Part shown: positions 56,447-64,000 of the stretch, piece by piece
Layout of the letters: the number at the start of each line of letters is the position of its first letter
Position numbering within the stretch: position 1 is the first letter of the stretch
Assembly (NCBI RefSeq): GCF_030296015.1
Contig: NZ_AP027368.1
Coordinates: forward strand, 3,954,839-4,018,838
DNA length: 64,000 bases
Source of the DNA: Ferrimonas sp. YFM
GTDB taxonomy: Bacteria > Pseudomonadota > Gammaproteobacteria > Enterobacterales > Shewanellaceae
Direction of reading: 5' to 3'
Position numbers and translations under genes: made by a program
Notes under the pieces: generated by a model
Seen by the model: the letters and a program-made list of their open reading frames with translations, nothing else
The model's database searches: none
Told to the model about the DNA's origin: nothing

Positions 56447-57370
56447 TCAGGCAGTTAGCGGTTTTTGACCGGGCAGCAAGGGACTGCTTTCCTCGGTCCT
56501 GGCATCCACCACCAGCGGCGGTTGCCTGTCCCCATAGGGAGGTTCATTGCCACCCTCAGCATTGGGCTGACGGAACTTCTTGAAGTACCAGAACAGGTAG
56601 GCCACATGCAGTACGGCGTTGGCTACGCCCCAGTAGAGCAGTACCTGATCGTTGGCCCAGTGGGTGGAGTCCATGACCTTGGCGAAGGGGTCGCCCATGG
56701 CACGCACCAGGATGTGGAACGCCAGGGTGTAGACTCGGGCAATGATGTAGAGCTCGGGGCGCTTCTTGAACACGGGGTAGAGCTCTGCCGCCATCAGAAT
56801 GCAGAAGGAACTGGCGAAGTATCCGGGGTTTTCCCCATAGACAAAGGCCATGTTCCAGGTGGTGTAGAGGAAGTTCCATGACGCGGTGGAGTAGAACAGC
56901 AGGTCATTGGGCGCGTCTTTACCGATAAGCCAGTATTGGCGCTTGCCGTTCTTGTATTTGGGGAAGGGCATGGTGGCCAGCAACACACAACCTGCAATGA
57001 AGTTGAAGTAGTTCTCTGTCACCAGGTCCTTGACGGTTGCCTCGGCAATGTTGAGGAAAAGTACGCCGTACAAAACCCACAATACCCAGTCTTTTCGGAA
57101 AAACTTAAGTATCCGGTTTGGATTTTCATAATAGAGATATGCAATTCGTGCGGTACCGACAATTAACGCGGTAGGAATAAGCACGCTGACGGTTTTTGCC
57201 CAGCGGAACCAACCATCCAAATTGTCCGCCCAAAGAGGGGCAGTCAATAAAGACAGCAACCAGAAAAGAAAAGTAAATCTTGGTGTTCTTCTCATCATTT
57301 CGACGAGAACTAGCAGGAATACAATGTAGCCCACCATGGAAACTACATAGGTAGAAATCGGGATACCCAT
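56447..57370 (-). CDS. DUF5692-like polytopic membrane protein (paralogue 1, divergent)
   Basis: 307 residues, about eight helices and a Pro-rich charged C-terminal tail. It is the most diverged copy but keeps WFRWAKTVSVL, NIAEATVKDLV and TTWNMAFVYGENPG in the same order and spacing. First gene of the operon, so directly downstream of the promoter region that holds the FNR-type site and palindromes. Function unknown. Confidence 0.7.
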   Translation of the reverse strand: MGIPISTYVVSMVGYIVFLLVLVEMMRRTPRFTFLFWLLSLLTAPLWADNLDGWFRWAKTVSVLIPTALIVGTARIAYLYYENPNRILKFFRKDWVLWVLYGVLFLNIAEATVKDLVTENYFNFIAGCVLLATMPFPKYKNGKRQYWLIGKDAPNDLLFYSTASWNFLYTTWNMAFVYGENPGYFASSFCILMAAELYPVFKKRPELYIIARVYTLAFHILVRAMGDPFAKVMDSTHWANDQVLLYWGVANAVLHVAYLFWYFKKFRQPNAEGGNEPPYGDRQPPLVVDARTEESSPLLPGQKPLTA

Positions 57371-57399
57371 ACCAACCTCAGAATTTATCCAGACTCGCT

Positions 57400-57417
57400 T
57401 TAGAGCTTTTACTCTAA
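57400..57417. promoter_or_regulatory. Palindrome TTAGAG-N6-CTCTAA, copy 1
   Basis: 6-bp arms around CTTTTA, 30 bases before the paralogue 1 ATG, at the position of a promoter or operator. Confidence 0.6.
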
Positions 57418-57631
57418 TGTTTGGTTTGGCCGAATTTCATGACCGGGATCAAGAATTTTTCCGCCGTTTTTTTGAACTGACATCAATATGGTTCGAACCA
57501 GATTATTTAACCGAAAAACAGGCCAATACTTCAAAGGGAGCGTTGCAATCAGAGGATTTTCAAAGCAAAAAACGAGATGACAGACAGATAACCCCATTCG
57601 TTAACATGGGCGAACATTTTGGAAAAATAGA

Positions 57632-57645
57632 TTGATTTAAATCAA
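57632..57645. promoter_or_regulatory. Exact FNR/EtrA site TTGATTTAAATCAA
   Basis: Perfect match to TTGAT-N4-ATCAA, extended to a 16-bp palindrome ATTGATTTAAATCAAT. Its centre (57638.5) lies 69 bases before the chalcone-isomerase-fold gene. FNR class II placement would put a transcript start near 57680. Confidence 0.7.
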
Positions 57646-57656
57646 TAAAAAATAGA

Positions 57657-57674
57657 TTAGAGCAAATACTCTAA
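57657..57674. promoter_or_regulatory. Palindrome TTAGAG-N6-CTCTAA, copy 2
   Basis: Same arms around CAAATA, 34 bases before the chalcone-isomerase-fold ATG. It would overlap the -10 of an FNR-type promoter, consistent with a repressor site. Confidence 0.6.
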
Positions 57675-57707
57675 TGGGGATTCTGGCCATATTTAAGGTG
57701 ACCCAAG

Positions 57708-58268
57708 ATGCAAAAAATGCCCCTGCTTTCCCTATGCTTCTCCCTGGCCTTCAGTGGCGCCGCCTGGTCGGTGACCATGGCCGATGTGGAGCTGGCTGAT
57801 AACCTCACTCTGGATGGTGTGGAGATGCCTTACCGAGGCGCCGGCATCCGCTCCAAGTTCTTTATGGACCTCTATGTCAGCTCCCTCTACAACCAGGAAA
57901 GCCTGCCCGCAGGCGAACTGATGGAGGGGCAAACCGCCACCACCATTCAACTGGACATCATCTCCTCGATGATCACCTCGGAAAAGATGACCGCCAGCAT
58001 GGAGGATGGTTTTGCCCAATCCGCCGGTAAACACCTGCCGCAGCTGAAAGAGCAGATCAGCCAGTTTACCCAGGCGTTCAGTGCCCCGGTCAGTGAAGGT
58101 GACACCTTCCAGATCGTCTCCATTCCCGGGCAGCCGGTGGAGCTGATTAAAAATGGCACCAAGCTGGTGGCGGTCGAGGGCGAACTGTTCCGCTCGGTCC
58201 TGCTGGGCATCTGGCTTGGTGACGATCCCCTCGACGATGACTTGAAAGAGGAGATGCTGGGACTCTAG
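57708..58268 (+). CDS. Chalcone-isomerase-fold periplasmic protein
   Basis: 186 residues. Signal peptide (LLSLCFSLAFSGAAWS) and the bacterial chalcone_3 domain: LTLDGVEMPYRGAGIRSKFFMDLYVSSLYN, then QLDIISSMITSEKM and LLGIWLGDDPLDDDLKEEMLGL. Bacterial members lack known isomerase activity and may bind fatty acids or haem (family knowledge). Divergent from the DUF5692-like operon and sharing its regulatory region, so probably co-regulated. RBS AAGGTG. Confidence 0.82.
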   Translation: MQKMPLLSLCFSLAFSGAAWSVTMADVELADNLTLDGVEMPYRGAGIRSKFFMDLYVSSLYNQESLPAGELMEGQTATTIQLDIISSMITSEKMTASMEDGFAQSAGKHLPQLKEQISQFTQAFSAPVSEGDTFQIVSIPGQPVELIKNGTKLVAVEGELFRSVLLGIWLGDDPLDDDLKEEMLGL

Positions 58269-58318
58269 CCATTATCAAGCTTTGTTGTCGCTCTGTTGAC
58301 CGCACCTATAAGGTCAAC

Positions 58319-58401
58319 TGAACACGAACGCGCGTGAGTCGTACTGTCCGGATACGCCGCCGGACCGTTTCGGGGCCAGCCTTAGACCTGGCCCCTTTTT
58401 T
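58319..58401 (+). ncRNA. Candidate small RNA with terminator
   Basis: A TTGTCG-N16-TATAAG element (58285-58312) precedes a 83-base segment with hairpin GTCCGG-N8-CCGGAC (58346-58365) and a terminator GGGGCCAG-N8-CTGGCCCC plus T6 (58372-58401). An inverted repeat GTTGACC/GGTCAAC (58295-58318) overlaps the start. No gene occupies it. Alternatively it is only the 3' end of the upstream gene. Confidence 0.45.
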
Positions 58402-58812
58402 CTAGCTCATCAGGGTCGCCAGGATGCGACGCCCTCCCCCATGATCCCGGTGCTCGCCCAGATAGATTCCCTGCCACTGCCCCAGCGCCAATCGACCCTT
58501 ACGAATCGGCAGCATCAGGCTGGTGCCCAGCAAGCTGCTCTTGATGTGGGCCGGCATATCATCATCCCCCTCATAGTCATGACGGAAGTAGCGGGTGCCA
58601 TCGGGCACCAGCCGGTCGAAGAAGGAGGAGAAGTCCCCCCTGACCGTGGGATCGCAATTTTCATTCAGTGTCAGGCTGGCGGAGGTGTGCTGCAACTGCA
58701 GGTGCACCATGCCCACAGCGATCTCTGCCAGGGGCAGCTCCCGGCAGATATGATCGGTGATCAGGTGGAACCCCCTTGGGCGGGGATCCAGTCTGAGTTC
58801 AATCTGTTTCAT
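58402..58812 (-). CDS. yjbQ: YjbQ family (UPF0047) protein
   Basis: 136 residues. Secondary thiamine-phosphate-synthase-fold family. [22 protein letters not shown] and [31 protein letters not shown] are diagnostic. E. coli YjbQ has weak thiamine phosphate synthase activity; its physiological role is unclear. It converges with the candidate sRNA, touching its terminator. Confidence 0.93.
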   Translation of the reverse strand: MKQIELRLDPRPRGFHLITDHICRELPLAEIAVGMVHLQLQHTSASLTLNENCDPTVRGDFSSFFDRLVPDGTRYFRHDYEGDDDMPAHIKSSLLGTSLMLPIRKGRLALGQWQGIYLGEHRDHGGGRRILATLMS

Positions 58813-59002
58813 CGAATTATCCTGGCGTCGAAGGTGTTACCGGCATAGTGGCAGCTCTCCCACAGGATGCAAGCGCCCCAGGCATGGACTAGTCCATTCG
58901 GGGGAGGAAACTACACTTTCGGGTAATGGGCTGATTCAGACTCAGCCCCTAAGTTAGGCCCTTGACTGCAGACCCCGAGCTGAGCTCAAAAGGAGTAGAG
59001 CG

Positions 59003-59377
59003 GTGCGACGATTGATCCTAATGCTGCTGTTGGCCATGCCTCTTCCCGGTCAGGGGGAGGATATTGAGCTGGACGGCATGCTCATCGACCGCACCCTGAC
59101 TCGATTTGGCAAGGAGTTCATCTACTACTACGCCGGTTACTGGCGGGACTTGCCAGGGACTCAGGGGTTTATCGTGACTGTTTATGAAACCGTATACCCC
59201 CAGGCGGGCACCAAGCTGTGGATAGAGGTCAACCAGACTCCCATCTACCAAACCTATTTCGGCCGACGCTATAACGATCTGAAGAAACGGGCGGACCAGG
59301 CGATGCTGGTGACCATTGACCATGTCACCAAGGTCAAGGCCAACCTGATGCTGGGGCAAAACGAAGAGCAGTGGTAA
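59003..59377 (+). CDS. csgE: Curli assembly protein CsgE
   Basis: Periplasmic cap of the CsgG pore that directs curli subunits. Signal peptide then ELDGMLIDRTLTRFGKEFIYYYAGYW, WIEVNQTPIYQTYFGRRYNDLKKRADQA, matching CsgE order (VPGLLTDHTVS, ITVNQDVIFQTFL). 124 residues. GTG start after AAGGAG. First of csgEFG. Confidence 0.9.
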   Translation: MRRLILMLLLAMPLPGQGEDIELDGMLIDRTLTRFGKEFIYYYAGYWRDLPGTQGFIVTVYETVYPQAGTKLWIEVNQTPIYQTYFGRRYNDLKKRADQAMLVTIDHVTKVKANLMLGQNEEQW

Positions 59378-59389
59378 TTCAAGGAGAGA

Positions 59390-59782
59390 ATGATGAAGCT
59401 CAACCCCCTGCTGTGTGCCGCGGCCCTGCTGTCACTGCCCGCCGCCGCCACCCAACTGACCTATCAGCCCATCAACCCCAGTTTCGGCGGCAACCCGCTC
59501 AATGGCAGCTTCCTGCTGGGAAAGGCACAATCACAGAATGACCATACGGCGGACCGCACCGAACTCAGTTTTGTGGAGCGCTTTCAGGAGTCTCTGGAGC
59601 GTAACCTGCTCTACAGCCTGACCCGGGCCATCACCAATGGTGACTTCACCGCCGGAACCTACAACACGGGCGAATACGTGGTGGAGGTGATCGACAGCGA
59701 CCCCAGCAACATCATCGTCCGCATCACCGACATCGCCACCGGCGAAGTCACCGAAATCACCATGCCCAGGCAGGAGTTCTGA
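59390..59782 (+). CDS. csgF: Curli assembly protein CsgF
   Basis: Anchors the nucleator at the cell surface. After the signal peptide comes the CsgG-binding TYQPINPSFGGNPLNGSFLLGKAQSQN, the diagnostic CsgF N-terminus. 130 residues. Stop overlaps the csgG start (TGATG). Confidence 0.95.
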   Translation: MMKLNPLLCAAALLSLPAAATQLTYQPINPSFGGNPLNGSFLLGKAQSQNDHTADRTELSFVERFQESLERNLLYSLTRAITNGDFTAGTYNTGEYVVEVIDSDPSNIIVRITDIATGEVTEITMPRQEF

Positions 59783-60537
59783 TGAAACGGCTACTCACCC
59801 TGGCATTGCTGGTCACCCTCACCGGCTGTTCGGCCATTCCCAAACCGGACCTGATGACCGAAGAGGCCAAGATTGACCCGGTCAGCGAACTGATGCAATC
59901 CCTTAAGGACGCCCCCAAGCCGGCGTTTCCCATACCCGTCGCGGTCTATGCCTTCAGGGATCAGACCGGACAATACAAGCCCCAGGCCAATGTCAGCTCC
60001 TTCTCCACCGCCGTCACCCAGGGGGCCACTTCCATGCTGGTGCAGACCCTGCTGGATACCGGCTGGTTTGATCCTGTGGAACGGGAGGGGCTGCAAAACC
60101 TGCTGACGGAAAGAAAGATCATCCGCCAAAGCCAGGCCAAAGGTGACGAGATGCCCACCCTGGCCAACGCCAGGTTGCTGTTCGAAGGGGGGATCATCGC
60201 CTACGACACCGACACCTCCACCGGAGGCATCGGCATGGAGTACTACGGCATTGGCGTCTCCGAGCTCTATCGCCAGGACCAGATCACCCTGTACCTGAGG
60301 GCGGTGGATGTGCACACGGGCAAGGTGCTGATGTCGGTCTCCGCCACCAAAAACATCTTCTCCCAGGAGCTGCGAGCCGGCTTTTTCCGCTACATCAGCC
60401 TGAACCGACTGGCGGAAGCGGAGGCGGGCTACACCACCAATGAACCTGTGCAGTTGTGCGTTCGTCAGGCCCTGGAAACCGCCGTGGCGGAGCTGATTGA
60501 GCAGGGCAAGACCAAGGGTTACTGGTCCGCGGGTTAA
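59782..60537 (+). CDS. csgG: Curli secretion channel CsgG
   Basis: Nonameric outer-membrane lipoprotein pore for curlin. Lipobox LTGC at Cys16; FRDQTGQYKPQANVSSFSTAVTQGATSMLV and EREGLQNLLTERKIIRQSQ match the CsgG constriction and soluble regions. 251 residues, shorter than E. coli (277). A terminator follows. Confidence 0.95.
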   Translation: MKRLLTLALLVTLTGCSAIPKPDLMTEEAKIDPVSELMQSLKDAPKPAFPIPVAVYAFRDQTGQYKPQANVSSFSTAVTQGATSMLVQTLLDTGWFDPVEREGLQNLLTERKIIRQSQAKGDEMPTLANARLLFEGGIIAYDTDTSTGGIGMEYYGIGVSELYRQDQITLYLRAVDVHTGKVLMSVSATKNIFSQELRAGFFRYISLNRLAEAEAGYTTNEPVQLCVRQALETAVAELIEQGKTKGYWSAG

Positions 60538-60835
60538 CCCGTCAATTACCCCAGTTTGGGCGGCCTGAGGGCCGCCTTTTTTTGTGCGATTTTGCCGTCT
60601 GTCCGCTGTAAGCCTACTGCCCCTCCCGTTGCCCGGATTTGTAGGGATTAGCCCCTCACCCAAGGACTAACTCCATGGGACTAGTTCCGGGGTTAATCAC
60701 AGACAATCTCGAAATAATCCCTTTTATTTTTAATCCCTTAGCAATTGCAAAATAATCAAACAAACCACCCAAAGTGGCTATGGAGAGCGAGGGTGCAGGG
60801 CTATAGCATGGAGTCAACTTTTTCGCGAGGTGGCT
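60538..60835. other. csgG-csgB intergenic region with terminator
   Basis: 298 bases. GGCGGCC-N4-GGCCGCC plus T7 (60559-60583) ends csgEFG. The rest is AT-rich from 60710 and should carry the csgBA promoter. A CsgD-like box on the minus strand (GGGTGAGGGGC near 60650) is a weak match. Confidence 0.7.
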
Positions 60836-61321
60836 ATGAAACTTCGACTGATTTTGCCGCTGCTCTGTGCCATGCCGGTATGGGCCACGGACCTCTCCCT
60901 ACCCCTACAGAACCTGATGGAACAACACTCCGTCAGCCAGCTTCTGCGTGGAGAAAACCGTGTCTCCCTGACCCAGACCGGCACCGACAATCTAGCCAGT
61001 CTCCTCCAACGGGGCAGCGGCAACTCCATCACCCTGACCCAGCAGGGACAGACTCAGCAAAGTACCGTCATACAGCTGGGCGAAAACAACCGTGTCTACG
61101 CCCTGCTGGTCGGCAGCGATAACCAGCTGGACCTGGAACAGGTAGGCCGAAGCAATCAGGCCCAGATGTTCCTCGGCGGCAACGGCAGCAAGCTGGACGT
61201 GAATCAATATGGCGACGCCAACCTGGTGGACGTCGGAATCTATTCTGTTACGCCTATGGACTCCCCCCTCTCCATTACCCAGACGGGCAGCGAGCGGACT
61301 CTATACATAGGCATCTACTAA
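60836..61321 (+). CDS. csgB: Curlin minor subunit CsgB-like
   Basis: Nucleator of the amyloid. Signal peptide then about eight imperfect curlin repeats, such as LTQTGTDNLAS, IQLGENNRVY and EQVGRSNQAQ, the last ones degenerate. ATG after GAGGTGG. 161 residues, normal size for CsgB. csgA follows at 17 bases. Confidence 0.88.
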   Translation: MKLRLILPLLCAMPVWATDLSLPLQNLMEQHSVSQLLRGENRVSLTQTGTDNLASLLQRGSGNSITLTQQGQTQQSTVIQLGENNRVYALLVGSDNQLDLEQVGRSNQAQMFLGGNGSKLDVNQYGDANLVDVGIYSVTPMDSPLSITQTGSERTLYIGIY

Positions 61322-61338
61322 AACCCAAGAGGAAGACG

Positions 61339-63147
61339 ATGATGAAACATGGAGTTAAGTTCTCGCTGATCGCCCTGGCCCTGGCCTCTACCGGCTTTGC
61401 CGCACAGGCAGAGGACAGCGTTGTCGTAGAGCAGTCCGGCAACAACAACACCGCCAACTACAACTCATTAGGTGGCAATGCTGCCGAGATGATCCAACGT
61501 GGTAACGACAACACCATCGCCACCGGCCAGTTCACCGGCAGCGGCAACACTGCAGGCATCGGCCAGCTTGGCGATCACAACAGCGTCAGCCTGAACGAAA
61601 CCAGCACCACCACAGGCAGTGGCAGCGACTACTTCCTGATTCAGTTTGGTGCTGAGGGTGTCGATCAAGCCCAGGGTCAGCAGATGAACATAGACATCGA
61701 CGGCGGCAACAACGATGTTACCGCTTATCAGTTCGCCGGTGACGGCATGAACGCCGATGGCAGCGCAGGCACAGGCAACCAGCTAAACGTACAAGCCACT
61801 GGCGAAGGCAACGTACTGACCAGCTCGCAATCAGGCGACACCAACCTCATCGACATCAACTCCGGCAGCCTGAACACCAACGTCATCGGTGTAACCCAAG
61901 CCGGTGACAACAACACCCTGGACATGAATGAAGTGACCAACATCGGTGGCTCTGAGTTCGAAGTGTCTCAAGGCGGTAACAACAACCTGGCCGACTTCAG
62001 CGACGTAGCCCGTATCGATGGCTCCAGCATGGCGGTATTCCAGGAGGGTCAGGGTAACCAGACCAACTTCACCAGCATTGCCGACGTTAATGATTCTCGC
62101 ATCACCGCCGATCAGGTCGGAGACGGCAACACCATCAACTTCTCCGAAGTGACCGGTGTGGACAGCTCCACCCTGGAAGCGTATCAGCAAGGCAACAGCA
62201 ACACCGTGAACTTTGCCAGCGCCACCAACCTGACCGACAGTGTGGTGACCGCCGAGCAGATGGGCAACAGCAACAGCATCAGCGGCAGCCTGAGTGGCCT
62301 GAACAACACCACTGTCACCTCCTTCCAGGGCAGTGAAGAGGATGCAGAGCCCAGCACCAACAACCAGGTAACCTTTGCCATTCGCGATGCCAGCAACAGT
62401 GAATTTGCCACCGAGCAGCTGGGCAAAGACAACACCATCGATGTTGACATCATCAGTGCCGATGAGGTGACCTACAACCTGACTCAGGATGGCGAAGGCA
62501 ACCGCATCGACTACGCCAGCTCCTGGTTCTCCTCCAACATCGACCTGACCGTCGATCAGACCGGTAAAACCAACGTCACCTATGTCTACGCCGACGGCCG
62601 CGACACCACAGTGGACATGATCCAAACCGGCGAGTCCAACCGCGGTGTTGTTCGCTCCAGCGCCAGCGGCTCCGACCTCGATACCGTACAAAATGGTGGG
62701 TTTAACAACCTGGATCTGCTGATTGGCGGCGACGACATGACTGCCCGTCTGGTTCAGCTGGGCTACCGAAACACCCTGACCGGTGACGACGGCAGCCTGA
62801 GCGTCAGCGGCAGCGGCCACACCCTGGACCTGGTGCAAAATGGCGACGACAACGTTCACACCAGTGACGTAGCCGGTAACGGCAACACCCTGGACACCTG
62901 GCAGCTGGGTGATGAGAACCAGTTGACCAGCAGCCAGAGTGGTGACGGCCTCATCGCGTACGGTTACCAGATTGGTGACAGCAACGAGCTGAGCGTGACT
63001 CAGACCGGTGAAAACAACGAAAGCTACGTACTGCAGATTGGCACCGACAACAGCGCCATCGTTACCCAGGCGGGCTTCGGCAACTTCGCCGATGTCTCCC
63101 AGGGCGGCATTGGCAACAGCGCCACCATCAGCCAGATGAAGCCTTAA
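61339..63147 (+). CDS. csgA: Giant curlin-repeat protein, CsgA-like major subunit
   Basis: 602 residues versus about 150 in E. coli CsgA. Signal peptide (FSLIALALASTGFAAQA) then roughly two dozen curlin-type repeats with core Q-x-G-x2-N: EQSGNNNTAN, TQAGDNNTLD, DQVGDGNTIN, EQLGKDNTID, TQTGENNESY, and closing SQGGIGNSAT. Regular in the first and last thirds, the middle has longer repeats (about 20-22 residues) with VTN/VTG-type inserts. Strongly acidic (many Asp), no Cys. Terminator follows. Could be an extended amyloid or a fused set of subunits. Confidence 0.88.
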   Translation: MMKHGVKFSLIALALASTGFAAQAEDSVVVEQSGNNNTANYNSLGGNAAEMIQRGNDNTIATGQFTGSGNTAGIGQLGDHNSVSLNETSTTTGSGSDYFLIQFGAEGVDQAQGQQMNIDIDGGNNDVTAYQFAGDGMNADGSAGTGNQLNVQATGEGNVLTSSQSGDTNLIDINSGSLNTNVIGVTQAGDNNTLDMNEVTNIGGSEFEVSQGGNNNLADFSDVARIDGSSMAVFQEGQGNQTNFTSIADVNDSRITADQVGDGNTINFSEVTGVDSSTLEAYQQGNSNTVNFASATNLTDSVVTAEQMGNSNSISGSLSGLNNTTVTSFQGSEEDAEPSTNNQVTFAIRDASNSEFATEQLGKDNTIDVDIISADEVTYNLTQDGEGNRIDYASSWFSSNIDLTVDQTGKTNVTYVYADGRDTTVDMIQTGESNRGVVRSSASGSDLDTVQNGGFNNLDLLIGGDDMTARLVQLGYRNTLTGDDGSLSVSGSGHTLDLVQNGDDNVHTSDVAGNGNTLDTWQLGDENQLTSSQSGDGLIAYGYQIGDSNELSVTQTGENNESYVLQIGTDNSAIVTQAGFGNFADVSQGGIGNSATISQMKP

Positions 63148-63163
63148 ATTCATCACCCATTAA

Positions 63164-63187
63164 AAAAGGGAGCCTCGGCTCCCTTTT
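63164..63187. terminator. Terminator between csgA and csgD-like gene
   Basis: Perfect 11-bp stem AAAAGGGAGCC / GGCTCCCTTTT with TC centre, serving both convergent genes. Confidence 0.88.
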
Positions 63188-63203
63188 CTGTTTTCACCCT
63201 GGC

Positions 63204-63833
63204 TCAGTTCAAGCCCAGCTTGCTCACCAGTTCCACCCGGTTGCGGGTCTCGGTCTTGCGGAAGATGGAGGCCAGGTGCGCTTTCACCGTGTACTCGCTG
63301 ATAAACAGCTCCCGGGCGATCTCCTTGTTCCTGGCCCCCATGGCCACCAGCCGTACCACACTCTGCTCCCGGTTGGTCAGCTTCTCCTGCTCCTGGCGCT
63401 TCTGCAGCTGAATCTGGCTGCCGATCATCCGGGTCACCGCCTTCTCCAGGGTCGCCCGGGAGAACCACAGTTCCCCCTGCATCAGGGCCCGTAATGCGGA
63501 CAGGGTCATATCCACCCGCTCCTCCTGGAACAGCAGTCCCTTGAGGCCCAGGGTCAGCAGTTGCACCGAGTCTACCTGAGACTCTCTGACGTCGTAAAGC
63601 ACCATGGCGCTCTGGGGCAGCATGACCCGGGCCCAGTCGGGCAGTCCACTGGTGCCGATTCCGCCCTGCCAGGGCACCAGAGTCAGAGTTTGGGGATCCG
63701 CATCGGGCTCAGGCAACAGCGGATCGTCGATGGTGTGGATCTCCACCGGAATCCCCAGGGTGGCGCACAGCATGGGCAGAGAGCTGGGCAGCTCCCCGCT
63801 CTGATAGAAGAGAATTTTGGAATAGGGGGTCAT
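63204..63833 (-). CDS. csgD: CsgD-like LuxR-family regulator
   Basis: 209 residues. N-terminal receiver-like domain without a clear phospho-Asp, and a C-terminal LuxR helix-turn-helix: LTNREQSVVRLVAMGARNKEIARELFISEYTVKAHLASIFRKT. This is the CsgD pattern, the activator of curli genes. Its position, convergent with csgA, supports it. ATG after AAGGA; GTG and another ATG upstream are possible. Confidence 0.88.
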   Translation of the reverse strand: MTPYSKILFYQSGELPSSLPMLCATLGIPVEIHTIDDPLLPEPDADPQTLTLVPWQGGIGTSGLPDWARVMLPQSAMVLYDVRESQVDSVQLLTLGLKGLLFQEERVDMTLSALRALMQGELWFSRATLEKAVTRMIGSQIQLQKRQEQEKLTNREQSVVRLVAMGARNKEIARELFISEYTVKAHLASIFRKTETRNRVELVSKLGLN

Positions 63834-64000
63834 AGGCATTCCTTGCACTCAAGCTGCCGAACATCCGTTGCCCGACATGACCGTAACGACCCCAACCTAT
63901 AGGCTTAGCAGAGAAAGTTCAAGAAAGTGAACGCAGATCAACAGCATGCACAAACAACTTAGATGCATCTCATAAGCCACCCTTGGGGATGGCCTACTCC

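Larger units (their letters stand above)
57371..57707. other. Divergent regulatory region
   Basis: 337 bases between the DUF5692-like operon and the chalcone-isomerase-fold gene. AT-rich. It holds two TTAGAG-N6-CTCTAA palindromes near its two ends and an exact FNR-type site. An open frame of 72 codons inside it was rejected. Confidence 0.7.

Noticed and set aside
57417-57635. A 72-codon plus-strand frame in the DUF5692/chalcone-isomerase promoter region
   Set aside because: Its ATG begins inside palindrome copy 1, there is no Shine-Dalgarno, codon use is AT-rich and unlike the neighbours, and it would cover the FNR site.
58905-58930. CGGGTAATGGG as a CsgD box before csgE
   Set aside because: Two mismatches from the E. 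coli consensus and no support from position; not reported as a site.

Overview
ORGANISM. This is a GC-rich, gene-dense chromosomal segment of a marine-type gammaproteobacterium. Gene content and order point to Alteromonadales near Shewanella and Ferrimonas; Ferrimonas is my best guess, by inference only. The order ygiF, ygiM, cca, uppP, folB, plsY, tsaD, rpsU, dnaG, rpoD and the block tolC / nudF-yqiB-cpdA-yqiA-parE match the Escherichia coli backbone, with extra genes inserted between blocks. I see no tRNA, rRNA, CRISPR array, insertion sequence or prophage. LAYOUT. 0-5 kb: end of a DUF350 protein, a potassium-channel-like protein, a CYTH triphosphatase (opposite strand), a DUF47 regulator plus Pit phosphate transporter behind a Pho-box-like triple repeat, and the SH3 protein YgiM. 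5-19 kb: bifunctional PutA without the usual DNA-binding domain, a large DUF748 envelope protein, the exeAB (gspAB) pair, cca, a RecQ-family helicase, and a hemerythrin-diguanylate cyclase. 19-26 kb: DUF1842, a copper-type TonB receptor, a YegS-like lipid kinase, uppP-folK-folB, plsY and tsaD. 26-31 kb: the macromolecular synthesis operon rpsU-yqeY-dnaG-rpoD. 31-40 kb: a crotonase, a receiver-CheC protein that seems to start at ATT, a PAS-GGDEF protein, rraB, plsC, a CAT-like acetyltransferase, parC and a sorbosone-dehydrogenase-like protein. 40-50 kb: an orphan small gene, parE-yqiA-cpdA-yqiB-nudF, tolC, envelope proteins, a PCuAC copper chaperone and a crotonase. 50-53 kb: a run of very small envelope genes including PspC, deoD, a Crp/Fnr regulator and dusA. 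53-58.3 kb: the most unusual locus, a four-gene operon with three mutually related, uncharacterised polytopic membrane proteins (DUF5692-like) and an outer-membrane-like protein. It is divergent from a chalcone-isomerase-fold protein, and the shared promoter region holds an exact FNR/EtrA consensus site and two copies of one palindrome. 58-64 kb: a probable small RNA, yjbQ, and a curli locus csgEFG-csgBA with a convergent csgD-like regulator and a 602-residue curlin-repeat subunit. HOW THE GENES WORK TOGETHER. Most of the window is core housekeeping: replication (dnaG, parC, parE), transcription (rpoD), tRNA maturation (cca, tsaD, dusA), folate, phospholipid and undecaprenyl metabolism. The accessory themes are surface attachment and c-di-GMP signalling (two diguanylate cyclases, a receiver-CheC protein, curli), copper handling, phosphate uptake, and a probably oxygen-regulated membrane system of unknown function. 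Starts given here were chosen by ribosome-binding sites and family alignment from memory; family names were assigned by reading, without database searches.
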